DNA of 64,000 nucleotides from Chryseobacterium sp. StRB126 (GTDB lineage: Bacteria > Bacteroidota > Bacteroidia > Flavobacteriales > Weeksellaceae), in contig NZ_AP014624.1 of the NCBI RefSeq assembly GCF_000829375.1, positions 2,294,001 through 2,358,000 of the forward strand, given 5' to 3'. Position 1 is the first letter of the stretch, and each line of letters starts with the position of its first letter. The notes below the pieces were generated by a model, which did no database searches, was not told the origin of the DNA, and saw only the letters and a program-made list of their open reading frames with translations. A program made the translations under genes and the position numbers. This document shows, one piece after another, positions 25,075-34,612 of the stretch.

Positions 25075-28000
25075 ATGAGAAGAATTTTATTTTTACTGCT
25101 AATTGTGGCAAGCGCCCTAGTTTCTGCCCAAACAAGCATTTCAGGAGATGCAAAGTACAAGCTTTCATTAAATGGACAGGTAGGGCTTGCAGGATCCGAA
25201 AGCTGTGGTACATTCAGGGGACTGCAGTGGATTACTGCATTTTATCAGAATGGAAACAATCAGAACATATTCGGTTCTTATGGTACTCGAGGGGAAACAT
25301 TTTATAATGCGCCTATACAATATGATAATATTTTTTACACCAAACAGAATAAGATAACAAGACTGAGTATCCATACAACCAACAGAAGAGGTAATCTTAG
25401 TTGTTCATCCTATGAGAATGAAGGGAATCCCCCAATTTCTGAATGCATGAACAGAAACTATGACTTTTCGGAATTTGAACAGATTGAACGCCATTTCCCA
25501 GGAAATGTGATCATAAAATCCGTTCCCTTTGTAACGTTAAATACCCCTACCGGAAATAATGTGAACATCTCGGGAGAAGAGTTTTTAACAATTACTTTAC
25601 CGGATAATATAGATAATCAATATTATAACTGGGAGTTTTCGGTAGGAAATAGCAATAATTTCACCCCGTTTCCTACACAGTTTAATAATGTTCCGGTGCT
25701 TCATCTAAAAGGAAAAGATTTTCTTACAGACAATGATTTTGGTAAAACAATTTACATCCGTGTGAATATGGAGAATTGTACCAATTCACCTTCAACATCC
25801 AATATTATAGCATTTTCTTATTATAAATCTGCACCACATATTCTTTCAAGTACAGTGTCTCCTGTTAAGTGTTTTGATTCAACAGACGGAAGTGTTGTTT
25901 TAAACTTTGACAGAGCATTAGTATCTGGTGAGACCCTGAAAATATCATTGGTAAATACAGATACAGGAGCTGCTGTTTTGAATCAGGATATTACGAATGA
26001 ACTTCAGAACAGTACATCATATACTCTCCAGGGGCTTCCTCCGGGAAAATATAAATTGGATATGCTGGGAACTTATGAATCTAATGCTACTTATACAGAT
26101 GGAGCTAATCATACCATTAGTTTTGAGATTGTAAAGCCAACTCCAGTTACCTTTTCCATGACTTCCCAAACGAATGTATATTGCTTTCAGGGAAATGATG
26201 GGATAATTGCATTAACAGCCGGAGGCGGACAAAATCAGTTTCAATATAAAATAACCAAAGACAATCAGCCTTATCTTGATTGGACAAATTTTAGTAACGG
26301 CACAAATACTCAAATACAAAATCTGGCAGCAGGTGTTTATAAAATTAAAATAAGAGATTCTAATCTTTGTGTAGCAAAAGAAAATGGTAATGAAAAAGAA
26401 GTTACGATAACCATCACTCAGCCTGCAGCGGCAATAGCCATTCCAACATCTGAAACTGAGATCTCTCAACCAACAGGATATGGATTGAGCAATGGATATA
26501 TTTCCGTAAGAATTATTGGCGGAACTCCTAAAGCCGATGGTTCCTATGATTTTGAATGGCGAAAAGATGCAGCCAATGGAGCTTTGATCACTACAGGAAT
26601 CACAATAGATGCCGTAAATAATCCTTTTACCATTAAACTTGATGGACTTTCGGCAGGGAAATATTATGTAACGGTAAAAGATAAAAACTATTCCAGTGCC
26701 TCAAGCCAGCTTGGAAATTGTGGAATTATTTCTCAGGAGTTTATCATCGATCAGCCATTACCATTAGTTTCCAATATTGAAGTTCAAAAACAGATATCCT
26801 GTAATATTGCCAATGATTATCAATATAAGGCAGACCTTAATGGAAACGGTACACCGGATGAAGCCGAGGATGGTACTCTGAAAGCAGTAGTTGCTGGAGG
26901 AGTAGGAACATATACTTATCAATGGCAGATTCAGAATGGTGGTCTTTTCCAGAATATTGCAGGAGCTACACAGTCTACATTGGGGAATCTTACAACCGGA
27001 ACATACAAGGTTCTTGTAAAAGATGCAAACAATAATATGACAGATGCTCAATTTACACTCGTATTTCCAGCGGAATTAGCCATTACCTTATCAGCAAGTA
27101 CAATTACATGCTATAACCAAAGCAGTGGTCAAGTATCTGTAAATGCTACCGGCGGTACAGGAGCATATTCTTATCAATGGAATACCAATGACACAACTCC
27201 TACGGTAACAGGATTATCAGCAGGGAATTACTTTGTGTTGGTCAACGATTCTAAAAATTGTAAAGTTAGTGGCAGTACTCAGATTATAGGCCCGGATCAG
27301 TTGTTGATTAACGATCTTGCAGTAACAAACCCAATTTGCTTTGGAGCAGCCAACGGTGAGATTAAAATTAATGTAACAGGAGGGAAGGCTCCTTATAATA
27401 TTGTTTGGTCAAATGGAACAGTAGGATTAAATAATACTGGTATTGCGGCGGGAGCTTATAATGTGACCGTTACAGATGCCAATGGTTGTAGTATTTTCAG
27501 AAACTATACCCTTACAGATCCTGCTCAGCTTAAAGTAGACTTAGGGGCAGATATTACCTTATGTTTGGGAGATACTCAGACTTATAATGTTGATATCAAT
27601 GAAGCTGGAGCAACCTATCAATGGAAAGACCAGAGTGGAACAGTGATTTCTACAAATGCGTCTGTTACCTTATCCAAAGCAGGAACCTACACTGTCTTGA
27701 TTACGGATTCTAATGGTTGTACTGCAACGGATACGGTTGTTATTAAAAATTCCATGGATGTTTTAAATCCGCAGTTGATGTTGACAACCCATGCATATAC
27801 TGAGTCAACCGTAGTGCTTGTCAATACTTCACCAACCAAACCTGAAAAAGTACAATGGATTATTCCTGATACACCAGATATCCAGGTTCTTAATAAAACA
27901 GATGAATTTCTGGAATTGAAATTCTTTAAAACAGGTTCTTATGAAATCGGATTGAAAGGATTTCAAGGTGAATGTGTAAAAACATTTTATAAAAAAGTTG

Positions 28001-28302
28001 TTGTGGAAGAAAATACATCAGGGATCAATACCAATCCGGTAAAAGCTTCCAATGTAAGAGAATTTACCATTCTTCCTAATCCAAATAAAGGAGTATTCAA
28101 GGTATTGGTAGGACTTGATATAGCAGCACCTATAAAAGTAAGAATTGTTGATATGGTTTCTCATGAAGCCTATCCTGCAGTCGATATGCCTTCATCTACC
28201 TACTTTACAATCCCATATAGCACTTCACTTCCGGCAGGAACCTATCTTATCATATTAGAAACAAGAAGTGAGGCGCTGGTAAAAAGAATGCTTGTACAAT
28301 AA
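25075..28302 (+). CDS. SprB-repeat surface protein with T9SS type A sorting domain
   Basis: A 1075-residue protein with a signal peptide ending VSAQ (residue about 20). The middle carries repeats of the SprB type, most clearly at about 670-745 (SSGQVSVNATGGTGAYSYQW, then VTGLSAGNYFVLVNDSKNC) and 748-825 (ANGEIKINVTGGKAPYNIVW, then AGAYNVTVTDANGC). The last 85 residues are a classical T9SS C-terminal domain (FTILPNPNKGVFKVLVG, then LPAGTYLIILETRSEALVKR), which directs export through the type IX system and anchoring or release at the cell surface. It is the only gene here with this signal, so it ties the locus to T9SS. SprB-like repeats are known from gliding adhesins; here a scaffold or adhesin role is inferred. 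Confidence 0.88.
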   Translation: MRRILFLLLIVASALVSAQTSISGDAKYKLSLNGQVGLAGSESCGTFRGLQWITAFYQNGNNQNIFGSYGTRGETFYNAPIQYDNIFYTKQNKITRLSIHTTNRRGNLSCSSYENEGNPPISECMNRNYDFSEFEQIERHFPGNVIIKSVPFVTLNTPTGNNVNISGEEFLTITLPDNIDNQYYNWEFSVGNSNNFTPFPTQFNNVPVLHLKGKDFLTDNDFGKTIYIRVNMENCTNSPSTSNIIAFSYYKSAPHILSSTVSPVKCFDSTDGSVVLNFDRALVSGETLKISLVNTDTGAAVLNQDITNELQNSTSYTLQGLPPGKYKLDMLGTYESNATYTDGANHTISFEIVKPTPVTFSMTSQTNVYCFQGNDGIIALTAGGGQNQFQYKITKDNQPYLDWTNFSNGTNTQIQNLAAGVYKIKIRDSNLCVAKENGNEKEVTITITQPAAAIAIPTSETEISQPTGYGLSNGYISVRIIGGTPKADGSYDFEWRKDAANGALITTGITIDAVNNPFTIKLDGLSAGKYYVTVKDKNYSSASSQLGNCGIISQEFIIDQPLPLVSNIEVQKQISCNIANDYQYKADLNGNGTPDEAEDGTLKAVVAGGVGTYTYQWQIQNGGLFQNIAGATQSTLGNLTTGTYKVLVKDANNNMTDAQFTLVFPAELAITLSASTITCYNQSSGQVSVNATGGTGAYSYQWNTNDTTPTVTGLSAGNYFVLVNDSKNCKVSGSTQIIGPDQLLINDLAVTNPICFGAANGEIKINVTGGKAPYNIVWSNGTVGLNNTGIAAGAYNVTVTDANGCSIFRNYTLTDPAQLKVDLGADITLCLGDTQTYNVDINEAGATYQWKDQSGTVISTNASVTLSKAGTYTVLITDSNGCTATDTVVIKNSMDVLNPQLMLTTHAYTESTVVLVNTSPTKPEKVQWIIPDTPDIQVLNKTDEFLELKFFKTGSYEIGLKGFQGECVKTFYKKVVVEENTSGINTNPVKASNVREFTILPNPNKGVFKVLVGLDIAAPIKVRIVDMVSHEAYPAVDMPSSTYFTIPYSTSLPAGTYLIILETRSEALVKRMLVQ

Positions 28303-28330
28303 TAACCATGATGACAAAAAATAAAAACAA

Positions 28331-29689
28331 ATGAGAACTCACAAAAAACTAAACATAGTCTGCCTTCTCCTTATGGTTGCCTGTGCATGGATGTTTAATG
28401 CCTGCGCCGTAGAAGAAAGCATACCTGTAAAGGCTGATTTTAGTATAAAAGTGGTCAATAATGATTTTTCTGTTCCTGTAAAAGTAGAAATCACTAATAA
28501 ATCTACAGGTGCAGATACTTATGAATGGTCATTTGAAGGAGCATCAGTCACTAGTTCTGCTGAAAAAAGTCCGCAGCCTATAACGTATGCCAATCTGGGT
28601 GTTTATAAAATAAAATTAAAAGCTTCCAACAAAGATGGAAATGTTGATACCAAAGAGATTGAAGTGAAGGCAGATGCAGCAGTAATCGTTGATTTCGATT
28701 GGCAGATGCAGGGAAGCGATATTTCTCCGGTTACCTTAAAAATGGTGAATAAATCTTTAGGAGCTACCCAATATCTTTGGGAATTTGAGAGTGGAAATCC
28801 AGCTACTTCAAATGAGGAAAATCCGAATGTAGTATTTACAACCCCTGGAGATCATGTGATTAAGCTGACTGTTTCCAATGGTCTGGAAACATATTCTATA
28901 CAGAAAACGGTCAATGTAAAACCTGCTATGACAATAGATTTCAATTGGTCTGTGGATGCTATTGATAATGATTATCAGGCTCCTGTGTTGCTTCATCTTA
29001 ATAATCTGTCAACCAATGCTTCATCCTATGAATGGACCATTGCAGGTGGAGTTCCGGCGGTCTCAACCCAAGTTAGTCCGGATGTTACGCTTCCTGCAGC
29101 GGGAACCTATACCATTATATTGAAATCTACCAATGATAAAGAAACCAAAACATTGCAAAAACAGGTAACTGTACTGCCAGATGCCAATTTATTGTCATTC
29201 AGTGATATTCAATTGGGAATTAACAGTGCTCATGCTGCTGTGGGATGCTTTTTCTCATCTGAGTTAGGAAAAGTGATTAAACAGGGAGAAGTAAACCAGA
29301 TTAATGGTTCCAAAATAGATTTTGCCTTCTTTGGTCTGAATTCAACATTTTTGTATAACCAGTTTGTAGCACCGGATGAAGTTCAGAATACAGGTTTCAT
29401 AGCCATTCCTAATGCTTCTCATACTAAAGTCATCAATTCACAGGAATCTGTAGGGGTACAACTCTCTCCATCAGGTTTTGATACCTTGGATTCCGGAAAT
29501 AATTTCTCTTCCATCAATGTTGCAGAAACCAATGCCGGGAAAGCTCCATTCAACAATTCTATAGTGCCAAGAGTTGTTCTGTTCCAAACAGCAGACGGAA
29601 GAAAAGGAGCCATCAAAATCAAGAATTTTGTAACCAATGGACCCAATTCTTATGTAGTCGTGGATATTAAAGTACAAAAACAACCTTAA
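28331..29689 (+). CDS. PKD-domain lipoprotein
   Basis: A 452-residue protein with a lipoprotein-type signal: the hydrophobic stretch ends FNAC, placing the lipidated Cys at 25. Three PKD/Ig-like domains follow at about 32-115, 116-196 and 198-285. Each has the pattern of a Trp in the middle (YEWSFEGA, YLWEFESG, YEWTIAGG) and a closing strand (GVYKIKLKASN, GDHVIKLTVSN, GTYTIILKSTN). The C-terminal 165 residues form an unrecognised domain. It sits between the T9SS-sorted protein and the outer-membrane barrel with short gaps (28 and 10 bases), so it may be a surface-exposed connecting subunit. Confidence 0.8.
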   Translation: MRTHKKLNIVCLLLMVACAWMFNACAVEESIPVKADFSIKVVNNDFSVPVKVEITNKSTGADTYEWSFEGASVTSSAEKSPQPITYANLGVYKIKLKASNKDGNVDTKEIEVKADAAVIVDFDWQMQGSDISPVTLKMVNKSLGATQYLWEFESGNPATSNEENPNVVFTTPGDHVIKLTVSNGLETYSIQKTVNVKPAMTIDFNWSVDAIDNDYQAPVLLHLNNLSTNASSYEWTIAGGVPAVSTQVSPDVTLPAAGTYTIILKSTNDKETKTLQKQVTVLPDANLLSFSDIQLGINSAHAAVGCFFSSELGKVIKQGEVNQINGSKIDFAFFGLNSTFLYNQFVAPDEVQNTGFIAIPNASHTKVINSQESVGVQLSPSGFDTLDSGNNFSSINVAETNAGKAPFNNSIVPRVVLFQTADGRKGAIKIKNFVTNGPNSYVVVDIKVQKQP

Positions 29690-29699
29690 AGCTTTTGAT

Positions 29700-31454
29700 A
29701 TGAAGAAAATTTATACAAAAAGCACTGTTTTGTTGCTTTTAACCTCAATTTTTATGTTGAATAAAGCTCAGGAAGTAGATTTAGAGAACATAGGAAAAAG
29801 AACGATGGAAGAACTGAAGAAAAATCCTTTTAAAATCAGTGGTGGGATTTCAGCGAATTCTGTGTTCTACAGTTCTAACGTTTACAGTAGCAGAGCTCCA
29901 TTTACCTATTTTTTAAATGGAAATCTTAATCTCGGACTTTACAGATGGAGTATGCCTATTTCTTACAGCTTTACCAATCAGGGAAGCCAGCTAGGATATC
30001 AGGTTCCGTTCAAATTTAACCGATTGAGTATTGCTCCCAAATACAAATGGATAAAGGCTTATATTGGAGATGCCAATATGACTTTTACACCTTATACCTT
30101 TAACGGATTACTGTTTACCGGGGCAGGATTGGAGCTTACTCCCAATATCCCTCTAAAGGTTGCCGTGATGACAGGTAGACTGAATAAAGCCGTTGAAGAT
30201 GACGGAAATCCAAATACAATTCCTGCTTATCGTAGAATGGGATATGGTGCCCATATCAGATGGGAGGAAGAAAGGTATAGGCTTGGTTTGATAGGGTTCT
30301 ATGCCAAAGACGATTTAGGTTCTCTATCTGTTGCTCCGGATGGAAAAGGAGTTCTTCCACAGGAAAATCTTGTCTTATCCATGACCGGAAGTTTTATGAT
30401 TGATAAAAACCTGGAGGTCTATGGAGAATATGCTAATACGGCATTAGTGGAAGATCTGAGAGCTACCTCCCAAGGGGCAATAAAAAAAGGAGTGGCTTCC
30501 AAATTTCTCTCTTCTAATTCCTCTATGCAGAGTTATTCAGCTTATAACGGAGGAGTTAATCTTAAACTTAAGAAAGGAATGGTTGGGGTAAGATATGAAA
30601 GAATTGATCCCGGATACAGAACGCTGGGAGCCTATTATTTCAATAATGACCTGGAAAATATTACTTTGAATACCGCTTTCACCTTATGGAAAGACAAGCT
30701 ATCACTTGCCGGAAACATAGGAAGGCAGCGTGATAATCTGGATGGGCAGAAGTTTAAACAGACCAGCCGTTGGGTAGGAGCCGTCAATGCCAACCTGAGG
30801 GCTTCTGATAAACTTATGATTACAGCAAGTTATTCCAACTTTACCATGTTTACGAATAAGCAGCTAAATCAGTTTAATAATATCAATAACAATCCAATGT
30901 TGATTCAGCAGCCAAAAGATTCTATTGACTATAAGCAGATTTCGCAGAATACCAATATCAATGTGAATTATGTTATTTCCAGTACCAAAGAAAAAGTACA
31001 GAATATTAATATCAATTATTCCCTGAATGATATGGTAAACAGAGAAAACGGGATTGTAAGAAGGGGAGGTTTATCGAGATTCCATAATGCTAATGTAAAT
31101 TATAGCTTAGGATTCCCTGAAAAGAAAATGAATATTGCAACTACATTTAATTATACACATACCTATGCTGCTTCTCAGACTTCAAGTATCTGGGGACCTG
31201 CCATAACGGTTACCAAAGCTTTCCTTAAAGAAGATAAGCTGAAAACCAGTGTGGGAGTATCTTATAACCACTCCGGAAGTGCTACTGCGAATATTAATGT
31301 GACTAATTTCAGGCTTGGAGCTAATTATATTCCATGGAAGAGACATAGTTTTGATCTTAACTTTATTCAAATGTTTAGAAAAACCGATCAGGCTATCGAA
31401 AACCCAAGTTTAAATGAGATGACCTGTACGGTGGGGTATAACTATAGTTTTTAG
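29700..31454 (+). CDS. Outer-membrane beta-barrel protein
   Basis: A 584-residue protein with a signal peptide (ending MLNKAQ, about residue 23), then many alternating amphipathic strands rich in Tyr, Asn and Gly, and a C-terminal strand ending in Phe (TCTVGYNYSF), the usual barrel insertion signal. It is longer than PorP/SprF proteins (about 300 aa), so it is not simply one of these. As last gene of the surface operon it is a good candidate for the membrane anchor or export partner of the upstream proteins. No stronger assignment is possible from sequence. Confidence 0.75.
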   Translation: MKKIYTKSTVLLLLTSIFMLNKAQEVDLENIGKRTMEELKKNPFKISGGISANSVFYSSNVYSSRAPFTYFLNGNLNLGLYRWSMPISYSFTNQGSQLGYQVPFKFNRLSIAPKYKWIKAYIGDANMTFTPYTFNGLLFTGAGLELTPNIPLKVAVMTGRLNKAVEDDGNPNTIPAYRRMGYGAHIRWEEERYRLGLIGFYAKDDLGSLSVAPDGKGVLPQENLVLSMTGSFMIDKNLEVYGEYANTALVEDLRATSQGAIKKGVASKFLSSNSSMQSYSAYNGGVNLKLKKGMVGVRYERIDPGYRTLGAYYFNNDLENITLNTAFTLWKDKLSLAGNIGRQRDNLDGQKFKQTSRWVGAVNANLRASDKLMITASYSNFTMFTNKQLNQFNNINNNPMLIQQPKDSIDYKQISQNTNINVNYVISSTKEKVQNININYSLNDMVNRENGIVRRGGLSRFHNANVNYSLGFPEKKMNIATTFNYTHTYAASQTSSIWGPAITVTKAFLKEDKLKTSVGVSYNHSGSATANINVTNFRLGANYIPWKRHSFDLNFIQMFRKTDQAIENPSLNEMTCTVGYNYSF

Positions 31455-32219
31455 TGACAAAAATTTTGAAAGTAAAAAGAGTTTAAGATGTTGCAATATT
31501 TTTAATTAACAGTTTCTTATATTTTCTAATAACATATAATAAAATTTGAAGATAAGCATATAAAAGTTTATAAACTTTCATAATAAGTCATTCAAACAAG
31601 ATCAATTACTATTGTTGGATCTTTTTATCAAAAAAAGTGAATTTGGTTTAAATGAAAAGCTTTATTGTAGAACTGAGTAGACGTTTTTTAACCTTCATTT
31701 AAGGAATGTCCATGCCGTTATTAATTGGAGGTCATTATCGACAGTTTATAATTATAGCTTGCATTATTTTTTTAAAGCTTATTTGAAATCATAAATTTCT
31801 TATTGACTCCTATCTCTAATTCGATAGCTTAACTAAAATATAATTTTATTGAATTGAAAATAACTTACAATGCAGATTATACAAAAAGTAAAAAATTAAG
31901 GATAGGACTTAATTATTCGCCTATACTCAATTTTTTACATTTACTTTGAATTAATAAAGAAATGTCTTGGATAATGTGTTAAATGTTGATAATCAGGTGG
32001 TAATTGTTTTTATCCTTTGCTGTTACTAACTTAATCTTTTTAGGCCAGGCAAAACCAGACCCCTGGATTAGGTAACGCTCAGTTTCTGTCAGATAATATG
32101 TATTTACCCCCTGGACCATCACCCCCAAGCCATTATATATTGTTCTACTGAAGTTTGATATTTACCGAAATCAGGGAGATTTTGCTGTAAGGAAACAAAT
32201 TCGGAAACATCAGCATCAT
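31455..32219. other. Intergenic decay region
   Basis: A 765-base stretch without an intact gene. Short coding-like pieces occur (for example ADYTKSKKLRIGLNYSPIL around 31870-31935, and QAKPDPW near 32050), broken by stops and frameshifts. I cannot name a parent gene. The right edge is the breakpoint with the dinB remnant of the second damage cassette. Confidence 0.4.
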
Positions 32220-32264
32220 GACAAAGAACGTATCCAGATCCATATGTACAATTGCTCTTTTCAT
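32220..32264 (-). pseudogene. 5' remnant of a second dinB
   Basis: Minus strand from ATG 32264 reads KRAIVHMDLDTFFV after the start Met, matching the first 15 residues of the intact polymerase at 1096-2238 with one change. At about 32219 the similarity ends abruptly. This marks the left breakpoint of a duplicated or imported copy of the divergent cassette. Confidence 0.85.
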
Positions 32265-32325
32265 GTGACAAAATTAGTTACGTTTTGAAACAAATTATGT
32301 ATTTTTGTTGTCTAAAATTGTAACA
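32265..32325. promoter_or_regulatory. Second copy of the S24 operator/promoter region
   Basis: Nearly the same as 2239-2299. GTTAC at 32277-32281, the GTTACGTTTTGAAAC palindrome, the TATTTTTG -7 element and the GTAAC site before the repressor start are kept. The outer half-site is changed from TGTTACAA to TGTGACAA. Operators kept next to a lost dinB suggest autoregulation of the second repressor. Confidence 0.55.
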
Positions 32326-33102
32326 ATGTCAAAATTCTCTGATAACATCGTGTTTTTGAGAGGAAAGAAAAATATGACCCAGCAGGAGCTGGCAGATCTA
32401 TTAATTCTTACCCGATCCAGATATGTCGCCTATGAATATGGCAGAACAGAACCACCTATTGAAATATTGCTTAGAATTTCAAAATTCTATAACATCAGCA
32501 TCGATCTATTGTTGACTGTAGATGTCAGAAAATTTTCTATCGATGAACTCATGGAGCTTCCTGAGAATAGGATCGTTCTGCCTATAAGGGTTGATCAGGA
32601 TGGAAACAATCAGATTGAGATTATTCCCCAAAAAGCTTCAATGGGTTACTTAAATGGCTATGGAGATCCTGAATACATTGAAAGTCTGGAGACCATATCA
32701 TTACCTTTTTTAAAAGGTGGTAAGTTTAGGGCATTTCCAGCTGATGGGGATTCAATGCCTCCTTATAAAAACGGAACTTACATTGTAGGGAAATATGTCG
32801 AAAATCTTTCTGACCTGAAAACGGACAGAACTTATGTTTTTATTACCACTAATGATGGCATCAGTTATAAAAGGTTCCAGTTTCACGAAGCTGATGGTAT
32901 CTGGGTAAAAGCTGACAATCAATTTTATGAACCTTATAAAATTCCATTACCTGAAATTAAAGAAATCTGGGAATTTGCCTGTAGTATTAATACCAAAGAA
33001 TATGAACCTGATGAATTTTCAGAACATCATATTCAAAACTTTATCACAGAGATTAAAACTGATATCAGACAGATCAAAGAAAAGATGGGAGATAAGAATT
33101 GA
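32326..33102 (+). CDS. XRE-S24 (LexA/CI-like) repressor, copy 2
   Basis: A 258-residue near-identical twin of the repressor at 2300-3076, with the same HTH, Ser143 and Lys182. The only difference is Pro instead of Ala at 207. At DNA level there are many silent third-position changes (for example CAAGAACTG versus CAGGAGCTG), so the copies are not recent, and the protein has stayed under selection or been kept in step by partial gene conversion. An identical DNA-binding domain means both should bind the same operators. Its neighbours are broken (alkB) or lost (dinB). Confidence 0.88.
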   Translation: MSKFSDNIVFLRGKKNMTQQELADLLILTRSRYVAYEYGRTEPPIEILLRISKFYNISIDLLLTVDVRKFSIDELMELPENRIVLPIRVDQDGNNQIEIIPQKASMGYLNGYGDPEYIESLETISLPFLKGGKFRAFPADGDSMPPYKNGTYIVGKYVENLSDLKTDRTYVFITTNDGISYKRFQFHEADGIWVKADNQFYEPYKIPLPEIKEIWEFACSINTKEYEPDEFSEHHIQNFITEIKTDIRQIKEKMGDKN

Positions 33103-33134
33103 ATTCATTTTGAGTACATGGCATAATCAAAAAA

Positions 33135-33192
33135 CTTCCCCGAAGGGAAGTAAAAACACAAATGATGAAAAAAAATCCCGAAGTAACGGGAT
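33135..33192 (+). other. Two stem-loops of the second alkB leader
   Basis: CTTCCC-CGAA-GGGAAG (33135-33150) is the same as in copy 1. The second hairpin, ATCCCG-AAGTAA-CGGGAT (33175-33192), differs from copy 1 by a paired change (T:A to C:G) and a loop base. Both lie between the repressor stop and the broken alkB. Confidence 0.5.
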
Positions 33193-33225
33193 ATTACTAA
33201 GATAAATATTTTAATTTAAAGTTAA

Positions 33226-33839
33226 ATGACCCAATTGAGCTTATTTGATACTGAAGAATTCTATGAGTTTCCAAAAGACCTTTTGGAATACAGAGAGGGT
33301 TTTCTGAGTAGGGAAGAAGCAGATCTGCTTAAAAGCCAATTATTGGAAACGGTTCCCTGAGAACAGCGTACACAGAAGATGTACGATAAGATGGTGCTTA
33401 CTCCAAGATTAACGGCCTGGTATGGAGATTCAAAATATAACGATTCAGAAGAAGATAAAAAGCCAACGAATCCATGGACTCCCGAATTACTTTCTTTAAA
33501 AGATAGAATCGAAAGGAATTTGACTGTCAGTTCAATAGTGTTTTATTAAATCTATACCGTAACCAAAATGACTCCGTCGCCTGGCACCGAGATAAAGAAA
33601 GCAGATATGGGAAACGCCCTGTCATTGCATCCATCAGTCTTGGACAAACCAGAAACTTTGATTTCAGAAAGAAGGATCATCATCAAAGCAAATACAGCCT
33701 TCCACTTCCTCATGGTTCCTTACTTATTATGAAAGGTGACTTGCAGGAAAATTGGGAACATCGGATAGCAAAATCTATAATCCCTATGAAAGAACGCATT
33801 AACCTTACATTCAGATTAATAAAAAAAGACATCATTTGA
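33226..33839 (+). pseudogene. Broken second alkB
   Basis: Homologous over its full length to the AlkB gene at 3206-3826. The codon for Trp in the motif TAPWEQR is TGA here (33358-33360; TVP-stop-EQR), and one base is missing near 33513 (in the IENEFGCQ region), shifting the frame. The downstream part still encodes VAWHRDKES, NWEHRIAKS and RINLTFR in the shifted frame, so the damage is confined to these two lesions. Ends at TGA 33837-33839. Confidence 0.88.
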
Positions 33840-34612
33840 TAATCCTCTAGGACCATATGCTACTACGAAGTAATTTCTTTCGTGTGTTTCAATAACATTA
33901 TTTATTAATGAAGGAACTCCTTATTATTAGAAATAATTTTTAAAAAAATTATCGTCTCTGTTTATTTTAAGTAAATATTTTTTTGCTTCCCCTTTTTTAG
34001 ATTTTTATTGGGTACAGTTTTATCAATTGAGATAAGAATATGGGATTGTTTTGCCAGGGGAAGAAATTCGATTATATTGCTCTGGAAGCGCAGGAACGGA
34101 AAAAGCCTTATTGAAGAGTATTATCAATAAATCTAGGGGTAATTTAATTTTAAAATCAGCCTTTTATCTCAAATATGTATAAAATCCTGGCGTAAACCGG
34201 GATTTCTGTTTGTAAATATACCATTACAGTGTGGATATTAGTTTTTAGTTATCACTTATGATACTTAAAATATCCTTTAGGCTTTTTTTTATTACTAATT
34301 GAAAATCAGTTGTTTTTTTAAATTTGCGCATGGTATTTTTAGATAATATTATTGTGTCTTTTTCAGTAATTCTCACGTGCTCTTCTTTCTTTCACAAAAT
34401 TTAAGCTATAACTTCTACAATATTTAACGGGCTTCCAAAATATATTTTACCAAAATGAGAAAATTATTTTATTAAACAAACAATGGATTTGTCTATCAGA
34501 AAATCAGAAAATAAAGAAAAAACTACGTAGTGGGTCAGGGTAGCTTGTCTATAATTATAAATATTAATCTGTTAAATGTTGACTGAAGGATAAAAATTAA
34601 AAACTAAATAAT
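33840..34612. other. AT-rich intergenic region with an imperfect hairpin
   Basis: No intact gene in 773 bases. An imperfect 9-bp stem (one G-T pair) lies at 34182-34205 (AAATCCTGG, loop CGTAAA, CCGGGATTT). A coding-like trace near 34040-34130 (KKFDYIALEAQERKKP) is cut by stops. No good promoter for the 34613 gene is evident. Confidence 0.35.

Noticed and set aside
29700..31454. PorP/SprF-family protein
   Set aside because: Much longer (584 versus about 300 residues) and lacking recognisable PorP sequence features; left as a generic outer-membrane barrel.
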